Program-made: the position numbers and the translations under genes
Assembly (NCBI RefSeq): GCF_025857195.1
Contig: NZ_CP109787.1
Coordinates: 2,483,501 to 2,547,500, forward strand
DNA from: Leisingera thetidis
Lineage (GTDB): Bacteria > Pseudomonadota > Alphaproteobacteria > Rhodobacterales > Rhodobacteraceae
Length of the DNA stretch: 64,000 bases
Reading direction: 5' to 3'
In this document: positions 1 to 7,316 of the stretch, piece after piece
Position numbering within the stretch: position 1 is the first letter of the stretch
Layout: the number at the start of each line of letters is the position of its first letter
Notes under the pieces: model-generated
Database searches by the model: none
What the model was told of the DNA's origin: nothing
Seen by the model: the letters and a program-made list of their open reading frames with translations, nothing else

Positions 1-504
1 TACGTGCTGATGTATCTCGTCGCGGTGCAGCTGCGCTGGTTCCCGTCGGTGGCGATGATCAACGACAACATGAGCCTGTTCGAAAAGCTCAACGCCATCG
101 CCCTGCCCATCGCCGTGCTGACCCTGGTGGTGCTGGCGCACATGATGCGGATGACCCGGGCGGCGATCCTCAACGTGATGCAGTCGGCCTATATCGAGAC
201 CGCCGAGCTGAAGGGCCTCAACGCCTTTCAGGTGATCTACCGCCATGCCTTCCCGAACGCGGTTGCCCCCATCGTCAACGTGGTGATGCTGAACCTCGCC
301 TATCTGGTGGTCGGCGTCGTGGTGATCGAGGTGGTGTTCGTCTATCCCGGCATGGGCCAGTATCTGGTGGACCACGTGTCCAAGCGGGACGTGCCTGTGG
401 TGCAGGCCTGCGGCCTGATCTTTGCCGCCGTCTATATCGGTCTCAACATGATTGCCGATGTCGTCGCCATCCTGTCGAACCCGCGCCTGAGGCATCCGAA
501 ATGA
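1..504 (+). CDS. ABC transporter permease, DppB/OppB type (5'-truncated)
   Basis: This is an inner-membrane permease of a peptide/nickel-type ABC importer (binding-protein-dependent transport system, DppB side). The window begins inside the gene; the open frame runs from base 1, so only the last 167 residues are seen. Several hydrophobic segments are visible, and a cytoplasmic EAA-type loop lies near bases 196-270 (ETAELKG followed by RHAFPNAVAP), the contact with the ATPase. The stop overlaps the next permease start by four bases (ATGA at 501-504), so the two are translationally coupled. The substrate-binding protein must lie upstream, outside the window; the substrate cannot be told from the permease. 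Confidence 0.9.
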   Translation, partial: YVLMYLVAVQLRWFPSVAMINDNMSLFEKLNAIALPIAVLTLVVLAHMMRMTRAAILNVMQSAYIETAELKGLNAFQVIYRHAFPNAVAPIVNVVMLNLAYLVVGVVVIEVVFVYPGMGQYLVDHVSKRDVPVVQACGLIFAAVYIGLNMIADVVAILSNPRLRHPK

Positions 505-1316
505 AGACTATCCCCGTTTCCGCACTCATCGGGCTGTTCTTCACGGCCCTGTACTTCCTCGGCGCGATTTTTGCGCCGCTGCTGGCCCCCTACGGCGTCG
601 GCGAAGTGGTCGGCGACGTCTGGGAGCCTGCCAGCGCCGAATTTCTGCTGGGCACCGACAACATCGGCCGCGACCTGCTGACCCGGATGATCTACGGCGG
701 CCAGACCACCATCTTCATCGCCACCGCAGCAACCTTGCTGTCCTTCACCACCGGCTCCGTTCTGGGCTTCATCGCCGCCGAGGCCGGCGGCTGGCTGGAT
801 CAGGCGATGTCGCGGTTTGTCGACCTGATCATGTCGATCCCGACGCTGATCTTTGCCCTCGTGGTGCTGTCGGTGATGCCGGTGACCATCCCGATCCTGA
901 TCGTGGTGATGGGCCTCCTGGACTCGACCCGGGTCTACCGTCTGGCGCGCGCGGTTGCGGTCGATATCGAGGTGATGGACTACGTCGAAGCGGCCCGCCT
1001 GCGCGGCGAGAGGACCTCCTGGATCATCTTCCGTGAAATCCTGCCCAACGCGCTGTCGCCGCTGGTGGCGGAAATGGGCCTGCGGTTCATCTTTGCGGTG
1101 CTGTTCGTCTCCACCCTGTCCTTCCTGGGCCTGGGCGTGCAGCCGCCGGCGGCTGACTGGGGCGGCATCGTGAAGGAAAACAAGGACGGCATCGTCTATG
1201 GCATCCCCGCGGCCCTGATCCCGGCTTTTGCCATCGCCACCCTGGCGATCTCGGTCAACCTGGTGGCTGACTGGGTGCTGAACCGGACAACCTCGCTGAA
1301 AGGAGGCCGCGGATGA
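501..1316 (+). CDS. ABC transporter permease, DppC/OppC type
   Basis: Second permease (271 aa) of the same importer. It has the DppC-family layout: an N-terminal membrane anchor, a periplasmic region with LGTDNIGRDLLTR (around residues 50-63), which is characteristic of this subfamily, then about five membrane helices. The EAA loop reads EAARLRGERTSW with ILPNALSPL behind it. Full family length. It starts in an ATGA overlap with the preceding permease and ends in another ATGA overlap (1313-1316) with the ATPase gene, so the three genes form one coupled operon. The imported solute, a short peptide or other small molecule, is not resolved by the sequence. Confidence 0.92.
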   Translation: MKTIPVSALIGLFFTALYFLGAIFAPLLAPYGVGEVVGDVWEPASAEFLLGTDNIGRDLLTRMIYGGQTTIFIATAATLLSFTTGSVLGFIAAEAGGWLDQAMSRFVDLIMSIPTLIFALVVLSVMPVTIPILIVVMGLLDSTRVYRLARAVAVDIEVMDYVEAARLRGERTSWIIFREILPNALSPLVAEMGLRFIFAVLFVSTLSFLGLGVQPPAADWGGIVKENKDGIVYGIPAALIPAFAIATLAISVNLVADWVLNRTTSLKGGRG

Positions 1317-2950
1317 GCGAGACCCTGTTGAAAGTCCGCGACCTGAAAATCGGCGCGACCATCTACCCGCCGGGGGAAAAGCCCAAGGACATCGAGATCG
1401 TGCACGGGGTCAGCTTTGACCTCGCGCCGGGCAAGGTGCTGGGGCTGATCGGTGAATCCGGGGCCGGCAAATCCACCATCGGTCTTGCCTCCATGGCCTA
1501 TGGCCGCGGCGGCGTGAAGATCACCGGCGGCGAAGTCTGGGTCAACGGCCGCGACATCCTGAAAACCGGCCTGCGCGATGTGCGCAAGCTGCGCGGCGGC
1601 GAGGTGACCTATGTGTCGCAATCGGCAGCGGCCTCCTTCAACCCGGCCAAGAAGATCATGGACCAGGTGGTCGAGGCGGCGGTGGAGCAGGGAAAGTTCT
1701 CCCGCAAGGACGCCGAGGCCCGCGCCCGCACCCTGTTTGCCAAGCTGGGCCTGCCGGATCCGGACAACATCGGCGAGCGCTACCCGCACCAGGTGTCGGG
1801 CGGCCAGCTGCAGCGCTGCATGACGGCGCTGGCGCTGTGCCCGGAGCCGGACCTGGTGGTGTTCGACGAGCCGACCACCGCGCTCGACGTGACCACCCAG
1901 ATCGACGTGCTGATGGCGATCAAGGAAGCGATCCGCGACACCGGCGTTGCCGCGCTCTACATCACCCACGACCTCGCGGTTGTGGCGCAGGTGAGCGACG
2001 ACATCATGGTGCTGAAAATGGGCGACACCGTCGAATACGGCACGGTCGACCAGATCATCAACAACCCGCAGGAGGAATACACCCAGGCGCTGGTCTCGGT
2101 GCGCTCCATCGATCATGAGGAGAAGGCGCCGACCGAGGAGCCGGTGCTGAGCGTGCGCAACATCACCGCGCGCTACAAGGGCACCCGGTTCGACGTGCTG
2201 CACAATGTGAACGTCGATCTGTACCCTGGCCAGACCCTCGCCGTGGTGGGCGAGTCCGGTTCGGGCAAATCCACCCTCGCCCGCGTCATCACCGGCCTGC
2301 TGCCGCCGCGCGAGGGCGAGATCGAGTTTGCCGGCCGCACCCTGTCGCCGGACCTCAAAGGGCGCTCGCGCGAGGACCTGCGCGAATTGCAGATGATCTA
2401 CCAGATGGCAGACGTGGCGATGAACCCGCGCCAGACCGTCGGCACCATCATCGGCCGCCCGCTGGAGTTCTACTTCGGCATGCGCGGCGCCGAGAAGAAG
2501 AAGCGGATCATCGAACTTCTGGACGAGATCGAGCTGGGCGAGAAGTTCATGGACCGCTACCCGGCGGAACTGTCGGGCGGCCAGAAGCAGCGTGTCTGCA
2601 TTGCCCGGTCGCTGGCGGCCAAGCCCAAGATGATCATCTGCGACGAGGTCACCTCGGCGCTGGACCCGCTGGTGGCGGACGGCATCCTGAAGCTCTTGCT
2701 GGACCTGCAGAAGATCGAGGATGTGGCCTATCTGTTCATCACCCACGATCTGGCGACGGTGCGCGCCATTTCCGACAACATCGCGGTGATGTACCAGGGC
2801 AAGGTGCAGCGCTACGGCGGCAAGAGCCAGGTGCTGAGCCCGCCGTTCGACGATTACACCGACCTGCTGCTGAGTTCCGTCCCCGAGATGAAGCTGGGCT
2901 GGCTGGAAGAGGTGATCGCCAACCGTAAGATGGAAAGCGCCGGCAACTGA
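1313..2950 (+). CDS. ABC transporter ATP-binding protein with two fused ATPase domains
   Basis: Energy-coupling subunit of the peptide/nickel-type importer. The 545-residue protein fuses the two ATPases that are separate (DppD and DppF) in many bacteria. Domain 1 has Walker A GESGAGKST, signature VSGGQLQR and Walker B LVVFDEPTTALD. Domain 2 has GESGSGKST, LSGGQKQR and MIICDEVTSALD, each followed by a switch histidine in ITHDLA. Both halves keep every catalytic motif, so both sites should hydrolyse ATP. It begins in an ATGA overlap with the upstream permease behind an AGGAGG site, and is followed after about 17 bases by a strong terminator that closes the operon. Confidence 0.93.
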   Translation: MSETLLKVRDLKIGATIYPPGEKPKDIEIVHGVSFDLAPGKVLGLIGESGAGKSTIGLASMAYGRGGVKITGGEVWVNGRDILKTGLRDVRKLRGGEVTYVSQSAAASFNPAKKIMDQVVEAAVEQGKFSRKDAEARARTLFAKLGLPDPDNIGERYPHQVSGGQLQRCMTALALCPEPDLVVFDEPTTALDVTTQIDVLMAIKEAIRDTGVAALYITHDLAVVAQVSDDIMVLKMGDTVEYGTVDQIINNPQEEYTQALVSVRSIDHEEKAPTEEPVLSVRNITARYKGTRFDVLHNVNVDLYPGQTLAVVGESGSGKSTLARVITGLLPPREGEIEFAGRTLSPDLKGRSREDLRELQMIYQMADVAMNPRQTVGTIIGRPLEFYFGMRGAEKKKRIIELLDEIELGEKFMDRYPAELSGGQKQRVCIARSLAAKPKMIICDEVTSALDPLVADGILKLLLDLQKIEDVAYLFITHDLATVRAISDNIAVMYQGKVQRYGGKSQVLSPPFDDYTDLLLSSVPEMKLGWLEEVIANRKMESAGN

Positions 2951-2967
2951 TTCCTCCCAAGGATGTA

Positions 2968-3006
2968 AAGCCCCTGTCCCAATGCGGTCAGGGGCTTTTT
3001 CTTTTT
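2968..3006 (+). terminator. Rho-independent terminator of the ABC importer operon
   Basis: A perfect 9-bp stem (AAGCCCCTG at 2968-2976 with CAGGGGCTT at 2989-2997) with a 12-base loop runs straight into a T-rich tract (2996-3006). It begins 17 bases after the ATPase stop codon. Confidence 0.88.
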
Positions 3007-3168
3007 CAGCCCCCGCCATTTTGTGATAATTTAATGCCACCGGAAAGAATGCGGCGGAACCAGCTGCAGGCTATAGAAACATCACTGAGCGCGGTTGTTT
3101 TTCCATACGGGCCCATCCCGAATCTACCGGGCAGTTTTGCTTGAACAGGCGGAACTGGAGGGACTGTC

Positions 3169-3810
3169 ATGACTGATTGGGCCATTCACGGATTTGAAAT
3201 CGCCAACTGCAACTGCGTCCCTGGCTGCCCCTGCCAGTTTTCGCAGCTGCCCAATGACGGCACTTGCGAAGCGATGCTGACCTACCGCATCGACAGCGGG
3301 CACTACGGGGATACCAAGCTGGACGGGCTGCTGGCAGCCGCCATCTACAAATGGCCGGGCCCGATTCACGAAGGCAACGGCGAGATGCAGCTGATCATTG
3401 ACGAGCGCGCCACGGCGGAGCAGAAAACCGCGCTGGAAGCCATCATGACCGGGCAGGACACTGCCGAGTTCGCGACGATGTTCTTTGTCTTCAACGCCAT
3501 GTGCGCAACCAAGCACGAAACCCTCAGCGCGCCGGTCTCCCTGAGCTATGACCAGGAAACCGGCATCGGCCATGCGCAGGCGGGTGGCATTGGCGAAACC
3601 AGGGTCGAACCGATTGCGCACATCGTTTCCGGAGCGCCCCATTCTGTTCAGATCAAACTGCCCAATGGGTTTGAATACTCAGAGGCCTCCGTGTGCCAGG
3701 GCACAACCCGGACTCCAGGGTCTGCCATCAGCCTGGAAAAGAACAGCAACACCCACGCCCATGTCGCCGAACTGCATCTGACCGGCGACGGCGTGCAGCG
3801 CGCGGCTTGA
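3169..3810 (+). CDS. DUF1326 domain-containing protein
   Basis: A 213-residue soluble protein of the DUF1326 family; no biochemical function is established. The family-typical cysteine cluster is near the N-terminus: NCNCVPGCPCQF at about residues 14-25, with further cysteines at about 36 and 112. This suggests metal or redox chemistry, which is inference. There is no signal peptide. The ATG at 3169 has GGAGGGACTGTC just upstream, a good ribosome-binding site. The stop is six bases before the DUF2182 membrane protein; these two families are often neighbours, so they probably act together. Confidence 0.85.
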   Translation: MTDWAIHGFEIANCNCVPGCPCQFSQLPNDGTCEAMLTYRIDSGHYGDTKLDGLLAAAIYKWPGPIHEGNGEMQLIIDERATAEQKTALEAIMTGQDTAEFATMFFVFNAMCATKHETLSAPVSLSYDQETGIGHAQAGGIGETRVEPIAHIVSGAPHSVQIKLPNGFEYSEASVCQGTTRTPGSAISLEKNSNTHAHVAELHLTGDGVQRAA

Positions 3811-3816
3811 CCCGCG

Positions 3817-4638
3817 ATGGGCCGGCAGCAGCACATTGAGGGGCCGGCCGAACGCCTCGCCCGCCATGATCAGGCGGTGGTGATTGGCGCGGTGGTCTTC
3901 GTCGTGCTGCTGAGCGCGCTTTACACGGTGTTTGGCGTCGGCATGGAGATGAGCGCGGTCGAGATGACCCGCATGGCCCGCCCGGTCGGCGAGCCGATGC
4001 CGATGGCCGCCGCCGCCTGGACCCCGGCCTATGCGGTGCTGATCTTCCTGATGTGGTGGATCATGATGATCGCCATGATGACCCCCAGCGCGGCGCCGGT
4101 TCTGCTGCTCTACACGGCCGTCAAGAAAACCGGCTCCCGGTCCGCCCAGGCACCGCTTCTGGGCCTGCTGTTCCTCAGCGGCTACCTGCTGGCCTGGGCC
4201 GGTTTTTCGATCGCAGCCACCGCCTTGCAATGGTGGCTGGAAACAGCGGGCCTGTCGAACGGCCCCATGATGTCGCTCAGCAGCCGTGCACTTTGCGGTG
4301 CATTGCTGCTGGCGGCGGGCGCCTATCAGTTCACCCCCTACAAGCACGCCTGCCTCTCCCACTGCCGTTTGCCGGTTCAGTTTCTGACCGCGCATAACCG
4401 CACAGGCCTGGCTGGTGCTTTACTGATAGGCGCCCATCACGGCACCTACTGCCTGGGCTGCTGCTGGGCGCTGATGCTTCTGCTGTTTGCCGGCGGTCTC
4501 ATGAACCTTTACTGGATTGGCGGCCTGGCGCTTTATGTGCTGGCAGAAAAATATGCCCCGAACGGGCGGCTGTTCACCGCGGCCACTGGCGGGCTCCTGA
4601 TTCTTGCCGGCCTCTACGTCATCGCCACCGCCGTCTGA
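3817..4638 (+). CDS. DUF2182 integral membrane protein
   Basis: A 273-residue polytopic membrane protein of the DUF2182 family (predicted metal-binding integral membrane protein). It has about six or seven hydrophobic helices. The family motifs are WWIMMIAMMTPSAAP at about residues 72-86, and YKHACLSHC followed later by HHGTYCLGCCWALM in the second half, which place His, Cys and Met residues within or beside the membrane. It is encoded six bases after the DUF1326 gene and is surely co-transcribed. The family role is unknown; metal handling is suggested only by the Cys/His/Met motifs. The start at 3817 lacks a strong Shine-Dalgarno, consistent with coupling to the upstream gene. Confidence 0.85.
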   Translation: MGRQQHIEGPAERLARHDQAVVIGAVVFVVLLSALYTVFGVGMEMSAVEMTRMARPVGEPMPMAAAAWTPAYAVLIFLMWWIMMIAMMTPSAAPVLLLYTAVKKTGSRSAQAPLLGLLFLSGYLLAWAGFSIAATALQWWLETAGLSNGPMMSLSSRALCGALLLAAGAYQFTPYKHACLSHCRLPVQFLTAHNRTGLAGALLIGAHHGTYCLGCCWALMLLLFAGGLMNLYWIGGLALYVLAEKYAPNGRLFTAATGGLLILAGLYVIATAV

Positions 4639-4789
4639 CCCGAGGCAGCCGGAAACTCGCCCCGCCGCATGGCCGAAATCCCCCAAAATGCCGGTTTCCG
4701 CCCATTCCGCCGCTTTTTTGAATGGCAATTCAAGATTCTGCCGCGAAGATGCAGCACCGAAGCCCCTGCGATGCAAAAGGATTCGGCGC

Positions 4790-5626
4790 ATGGACAACAA
4801 ACTCCTGCTCATCATTCTGGACGGCGTGCCCTGGCGCAACTTCCGCCGCCTGTTCGGCAACCTCGAAGGCTGGGTCGACAGCGGCGATGCCCGCGTCTGG
4901 AAACTGCGCGCGGTGCTGCCGTCGATTTCAGCCAGCTGCTATGCCTCCATCCATACCGGCGTGGCCCCCGCCATTCATGGCTGCACCGGCAATGCCAACG
5001 TCTTCCGCCTGAAGGAAAAGGACGTGTTCAGCCAGGTCCGCGAGGCGGGCGGCGTGACCGGAGCTGTCGCCCACAGCTACTGGTCTTCCTTCTTCAACCG
5101 CCACCCGTTCGACTATGTGCGCGACATCGAATACGACGAGCCGGAAAGCAAGACCATCAACCACGGCCGGTTCCATTCGATGACCGGCTACGGCAAGGAC
5201 AACCAGATGACGCCGTCGGATGTCGACCTGTTCGGCACGCTGACCAACCTCTGCCTGCGCTTCGGGCTCGATTACGGCATGCTGCACACCTGCACGCTGG
5301 ACAGCATGGGCCACCGTTTTTTCCACGACTGCCAGGAGATGGACCACGCCTGCTTCGTGATGGACGAGATGCTGGCCCCCTTCATCAGCCGCTGGCGCGG
5401 GCTGGGCTATGAGGTGATCGTCACCGCCGACCACGGCCAGGACGAGCGCGGCCACCACGGCGGCCGCAGCCCGCTGCAGCAGGAAACCGCGCTCTATTAC
5501 TTTGGCGAGGCGGACGGCCCCGACCAGGGCGATGTCATCGACCAGCGCCAGCTGGCGCCCACCATCCTCAGGCGGCTGGGCGCACCGGTTGCCGAAACCA
5601 TGAAGGCAGAGCCGTTCCTGAAGTAA
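4790..5626 (+). CDS. Alkaline phosphatase superfamily protein (nucleotide pyrophosphatase/phosphodiesterase-like)
   Basis: A 278-residue predicted phosphodiesterase or phosphatase of the alkaline phosphatase superfamily. The metal-binding LIILDGVPW lies at the N-terminus, a nucleophile region reads ASIHTGVAPAIHG (about residues 46-58), and the C-terminal metal ligands are in VTADHGQDERGHHGG. HTCTLDSMGH supplies the Asp-x-x-x-His expected in this fold. I chose ATG 4790 because AAAAGG lies nine bases upstream and the conserved LLLIILDG begins directly after; a longer in-frame extension has no family match. No signal peptide, so it is probably cytoplasmic. The substrate is unknown. A terminator follows at 5647. 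Confidence 0.8.
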   Translation: MDNKLLLIILDGVPWRNFRRLFGNLEGWVDSGDARVWKLRAVLPSISASCYASIHTGVAPAIHGCTGNANVFRLKEKDVFSQVREAGGVTGAVAHSYWSSFFNRHPFDYVRDIEYDEPESKTINHGRFHSMTGYGKDNQMTPSDVDLFGTLTNLCLRFGLDYGMLHTCTLDSMGHRFFHDCQEMDHACFVMDEMLAPFISRWRGLGYEVIVTADHGQDERGHHGGRSPLQQETALYYFGEADGPDQGDVIDQRQLAPTILRRLGAPVAETMKAEPFLK

Positions 5627-5646
5627 CCCCGGGCACGGTCTCCCGG

Positions 5647-5687
5647 ACGGCGGCTTTGTGCTAGGATGGCACGCAGCCGCCGTTTTT
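5647..5687 (+). terminator. Rho-independent terminator
   Basis: A 9-bp stem (ACGGCGGCT at 5647-5655 with AGCCGCCGT at 5675-5683) has a nested GTGC/GCAC pairing in the loop and is followed by TTTTT. It ends only about 20 bases before the next start codon, which is odd for a gene with its own promoter. Confidence 0.82.
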
Positions 5688-5707
5688 GCCTGTCAGGAAG
5701 ATTTGCC

Positions 5708-6265
5708 ATGAAATCCCTTGTTTTTGCCTTCTCCCTGCTGGCCTTTCCGGTGCTGGCCAGTGACGCCTGCCATGACCTCTGGTTCACCAGGAACGCGGTG
5801 ATCGACCGCGCGGGCTATTGCTTCGGCTCGCCGCTGGGCCAGACGATCTTTGACAACAGGGGCTGCACCGGCAAATCCGTCTCCCTGCCGCCGCAGGCCG
5901 AACGGGTGGTGGCGCTGGTCAAGGAGATGGAAACCCGTTTCGGCTGCCGGGTGAGCAACAAGCAGACCTATTTGAACCTGGACGATCAGTTCCTGCGGTA
6001 TCAGCTGTGGGACCTGCCGGTGAGGGATGAATACGAAAGCGCCTGCCTGGGCTGGCTGGGACCGGTGATGGGCCTGAGGGCGGGCCACCGGCCGGACGCC
6101 CCGCTGGTCGGCCGCATCACCCCAGGCGATTACGTGAGTCACTCGCACATTCCGGTGGGCAGCTGGAGTTATGTCACCACCTCCGGGCCGGACTGGCAGG
6201 TCACCAGCGGCGGCTGGCTGGACACTTCGCTGTTCCAGGAGCAATGCCGGGATTATGCAGGATAA
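5708..6265 (+). CDS. Secreted DUF4453/YARHG-like protein
   Basis: A 185-residue exported protein. A signal peptide spans about residues 1-18 (MKSLVFAFSLLAFPVLAS, cleavage after VLA). The mature N-terminus LWFTRNAVIDRAGYCF resembles the YARHG-type motif, and the arrangement fits the small Rhodobacterales family DUF4453, which is a recognition from memory. Mature cysteines come in positions suited to periplasmic disulfides. I chose ATG 5708 because it begins the signal peptide and AGGAAGATTTGCC precedes it. It sits directly behind a terminator and converges with the esterase gene six bases downstream. No enzymatic motif is visible; the role is unknown. Confidence 0.75.
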   Translation: MKSLVFAFSLLAFPVLASDACHDLWFTRNAVIDRAGYCFGSPLGQTIFDNRGCTGKSVSLPPQAERVVALVKEMETRFGCRVSNKQTYLNLDDQFLRYQLWDLPVRDEYESACLGWLGPVMGLRAGHRPDAPLVGRITPGDYVSHSHIPVGSWSYVTTSGPDWQVTSGGWLDTSLFQEQCRDYAG

Positions 6266-6271
6266 GCGGGC

Positions 6272-7198
6272 CTAGTCCTCGTAAGGCCAGATCCCCTGCC
6301 CCAGCGCCTCGACCGCCAGCGAGATCCGCTCGAAACTGTCGCGCGCCCGGCCGACGCTGTGGCGGGCCCGCAGGTAGCCGTGGATCAGGCCCGGCTCATT
6401 GATCCAATGCGCCCGGCCGCCTGCCGCAACAATACGGTCGCGGTAATCGCGGGAATCATCCCGCACCGGATCGCAGTCGGCGGTCACCAGCACGGTCGGC
6501 GGCAGGTCGGCAAAGGAGCTGTCCGCAAGCGGTGCGAACAACGGGTCATCTTCCGGCACGGCCCCGTCGGTGCGGATGCCCATGTAGTACAGCACATCCT
6601 CGCGGGTCAGCATCGGCGCCTGCGAGTGCTCGATATAGGAGCCTTGGTCCATATCGCCGCCGAAGGCGCCATAGATGAGCACCTGCCCCAGAATCGCCTC
6701 CGACCGGCCCCGCGCGTGGTGCGCCACCGCCGCACAGAGATTCGCACCGGCGCTGTCGCCCACCAGGACGATGCCCTTGCCGTAAGCGGCCTCGACCCAG
6801 CCCAGCACCACCCAGGCATCCTCGAAACCGGCAGGGTGCTTGTGCTCGGGGGCCAGCCGGTAGTCCACCGCCACCACCCGGTAGCCGGTCTGGGCACAGA
6901 TTTCGGCGCAGACATCATCGTGGCTGTCGAGCCCGCCCACCACAAAACCGCCGCCATGGCAGAACAGCACGGTGCGGGTGGGATCACCCGCGGTATAGAT
7001 CCGCACCGGCACACCATTGGCCGAGATGTTCTCGACCGACACCACATCCGGCCGCGGCACCCGGAACTCGCGCGCCATAGCATCGTAGATGCGGCGCTGT
7101 TCATCTATGGACATCTCGACAGCGTCATCGGGATAGAGCTCGCCGGTCTTCTGGATGAAATCCCAGGTCTCCTCGTCGATCAGCCGTTCGTAATCCAT
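6272..7198 (-). CDS. Alpha/beta hydrolase, HSL-type esterase
   Basis: A 308-residue carboxylesterase of the hormone-sensitive-lipase branch (alpha/beta hydrolase fold-3). The oxyanion-hole motif HGGGFVVGG lies at about residues 80-88, the nucleophile elbow GDSAGAN at about 148-154, and an acidic/His pair (TADCDPVRDD, then GLIHGYL) completes the triad. Full family length, no signal peptide, so a cytoplasmic enzyme hydrolysing short acyl or aryl esters; the natural substrate is not evident. GGGAGG sits a suitable distance before ATG 7198. It is separated from the upstream acyl-CoA synthetase gene by a terminator, so it is probably transcribed alone. Confidence 0.87.
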   Translation of the reverse strand: MDYERLIDEETWDFIQKTGELYPDDAVEMSIDEQRRIYDAMAREFRVPRPDVVSVENISANGVPVRIYTAGDPTRTVLFCHGGGFVVGGLDSHDDVCAEICAQTGYRVVAVDYRLAPEHKHPAGFEDAWVVLGWVEAAYGKGIVLVGDSAGANLCAAVAHHARGRSEAILGQVLIYGAFGGDMDQGSYIEHSQAPMLTREDVLYYMGIRTDGAVPEDDPLFAPLADSSFADLPPTVLVTADCDPVRDDSRDYRDRIVAAGGRAHWINEPGLIHGYLRARHSVGRARDSFERISLAVEALGQGIWPYED

Positions 7199-7265
7199 CT
7201 GCGAGCCTCCCTGCGCGCCCTGTTTCCCAGAGCCTAGGCACAGTTTCCCGCAAATGGAATGCCTG

Positions 7266-7292
7266 AAAGAAAAAGCGCCCCGCAGGGCGCCT
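7266..7292 (-). terminator. Rho-independent terminator after the acyl-CoA synthetase gene
   Basis: On the minus strand a GCGCCC/GGGCGC stem (7285-7290 and 7275-7280) with a four-base loop is followed by TTTTTCTTT. It lies about 25 bases beyond the stop of the acyl-CoA synthetase gene. Confidence 0.83.
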
Positions 7293-7316
7293 ATTATCTT
7301 GCGTCCGCCAACGCGG

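Noticed and set aside
1196..3040. 614-codon minus-strand frame opposite the double ATPase
   Set aside because: Antisense frame of a gene with intact Walker motifs; it even crosses the terminator at 2968.
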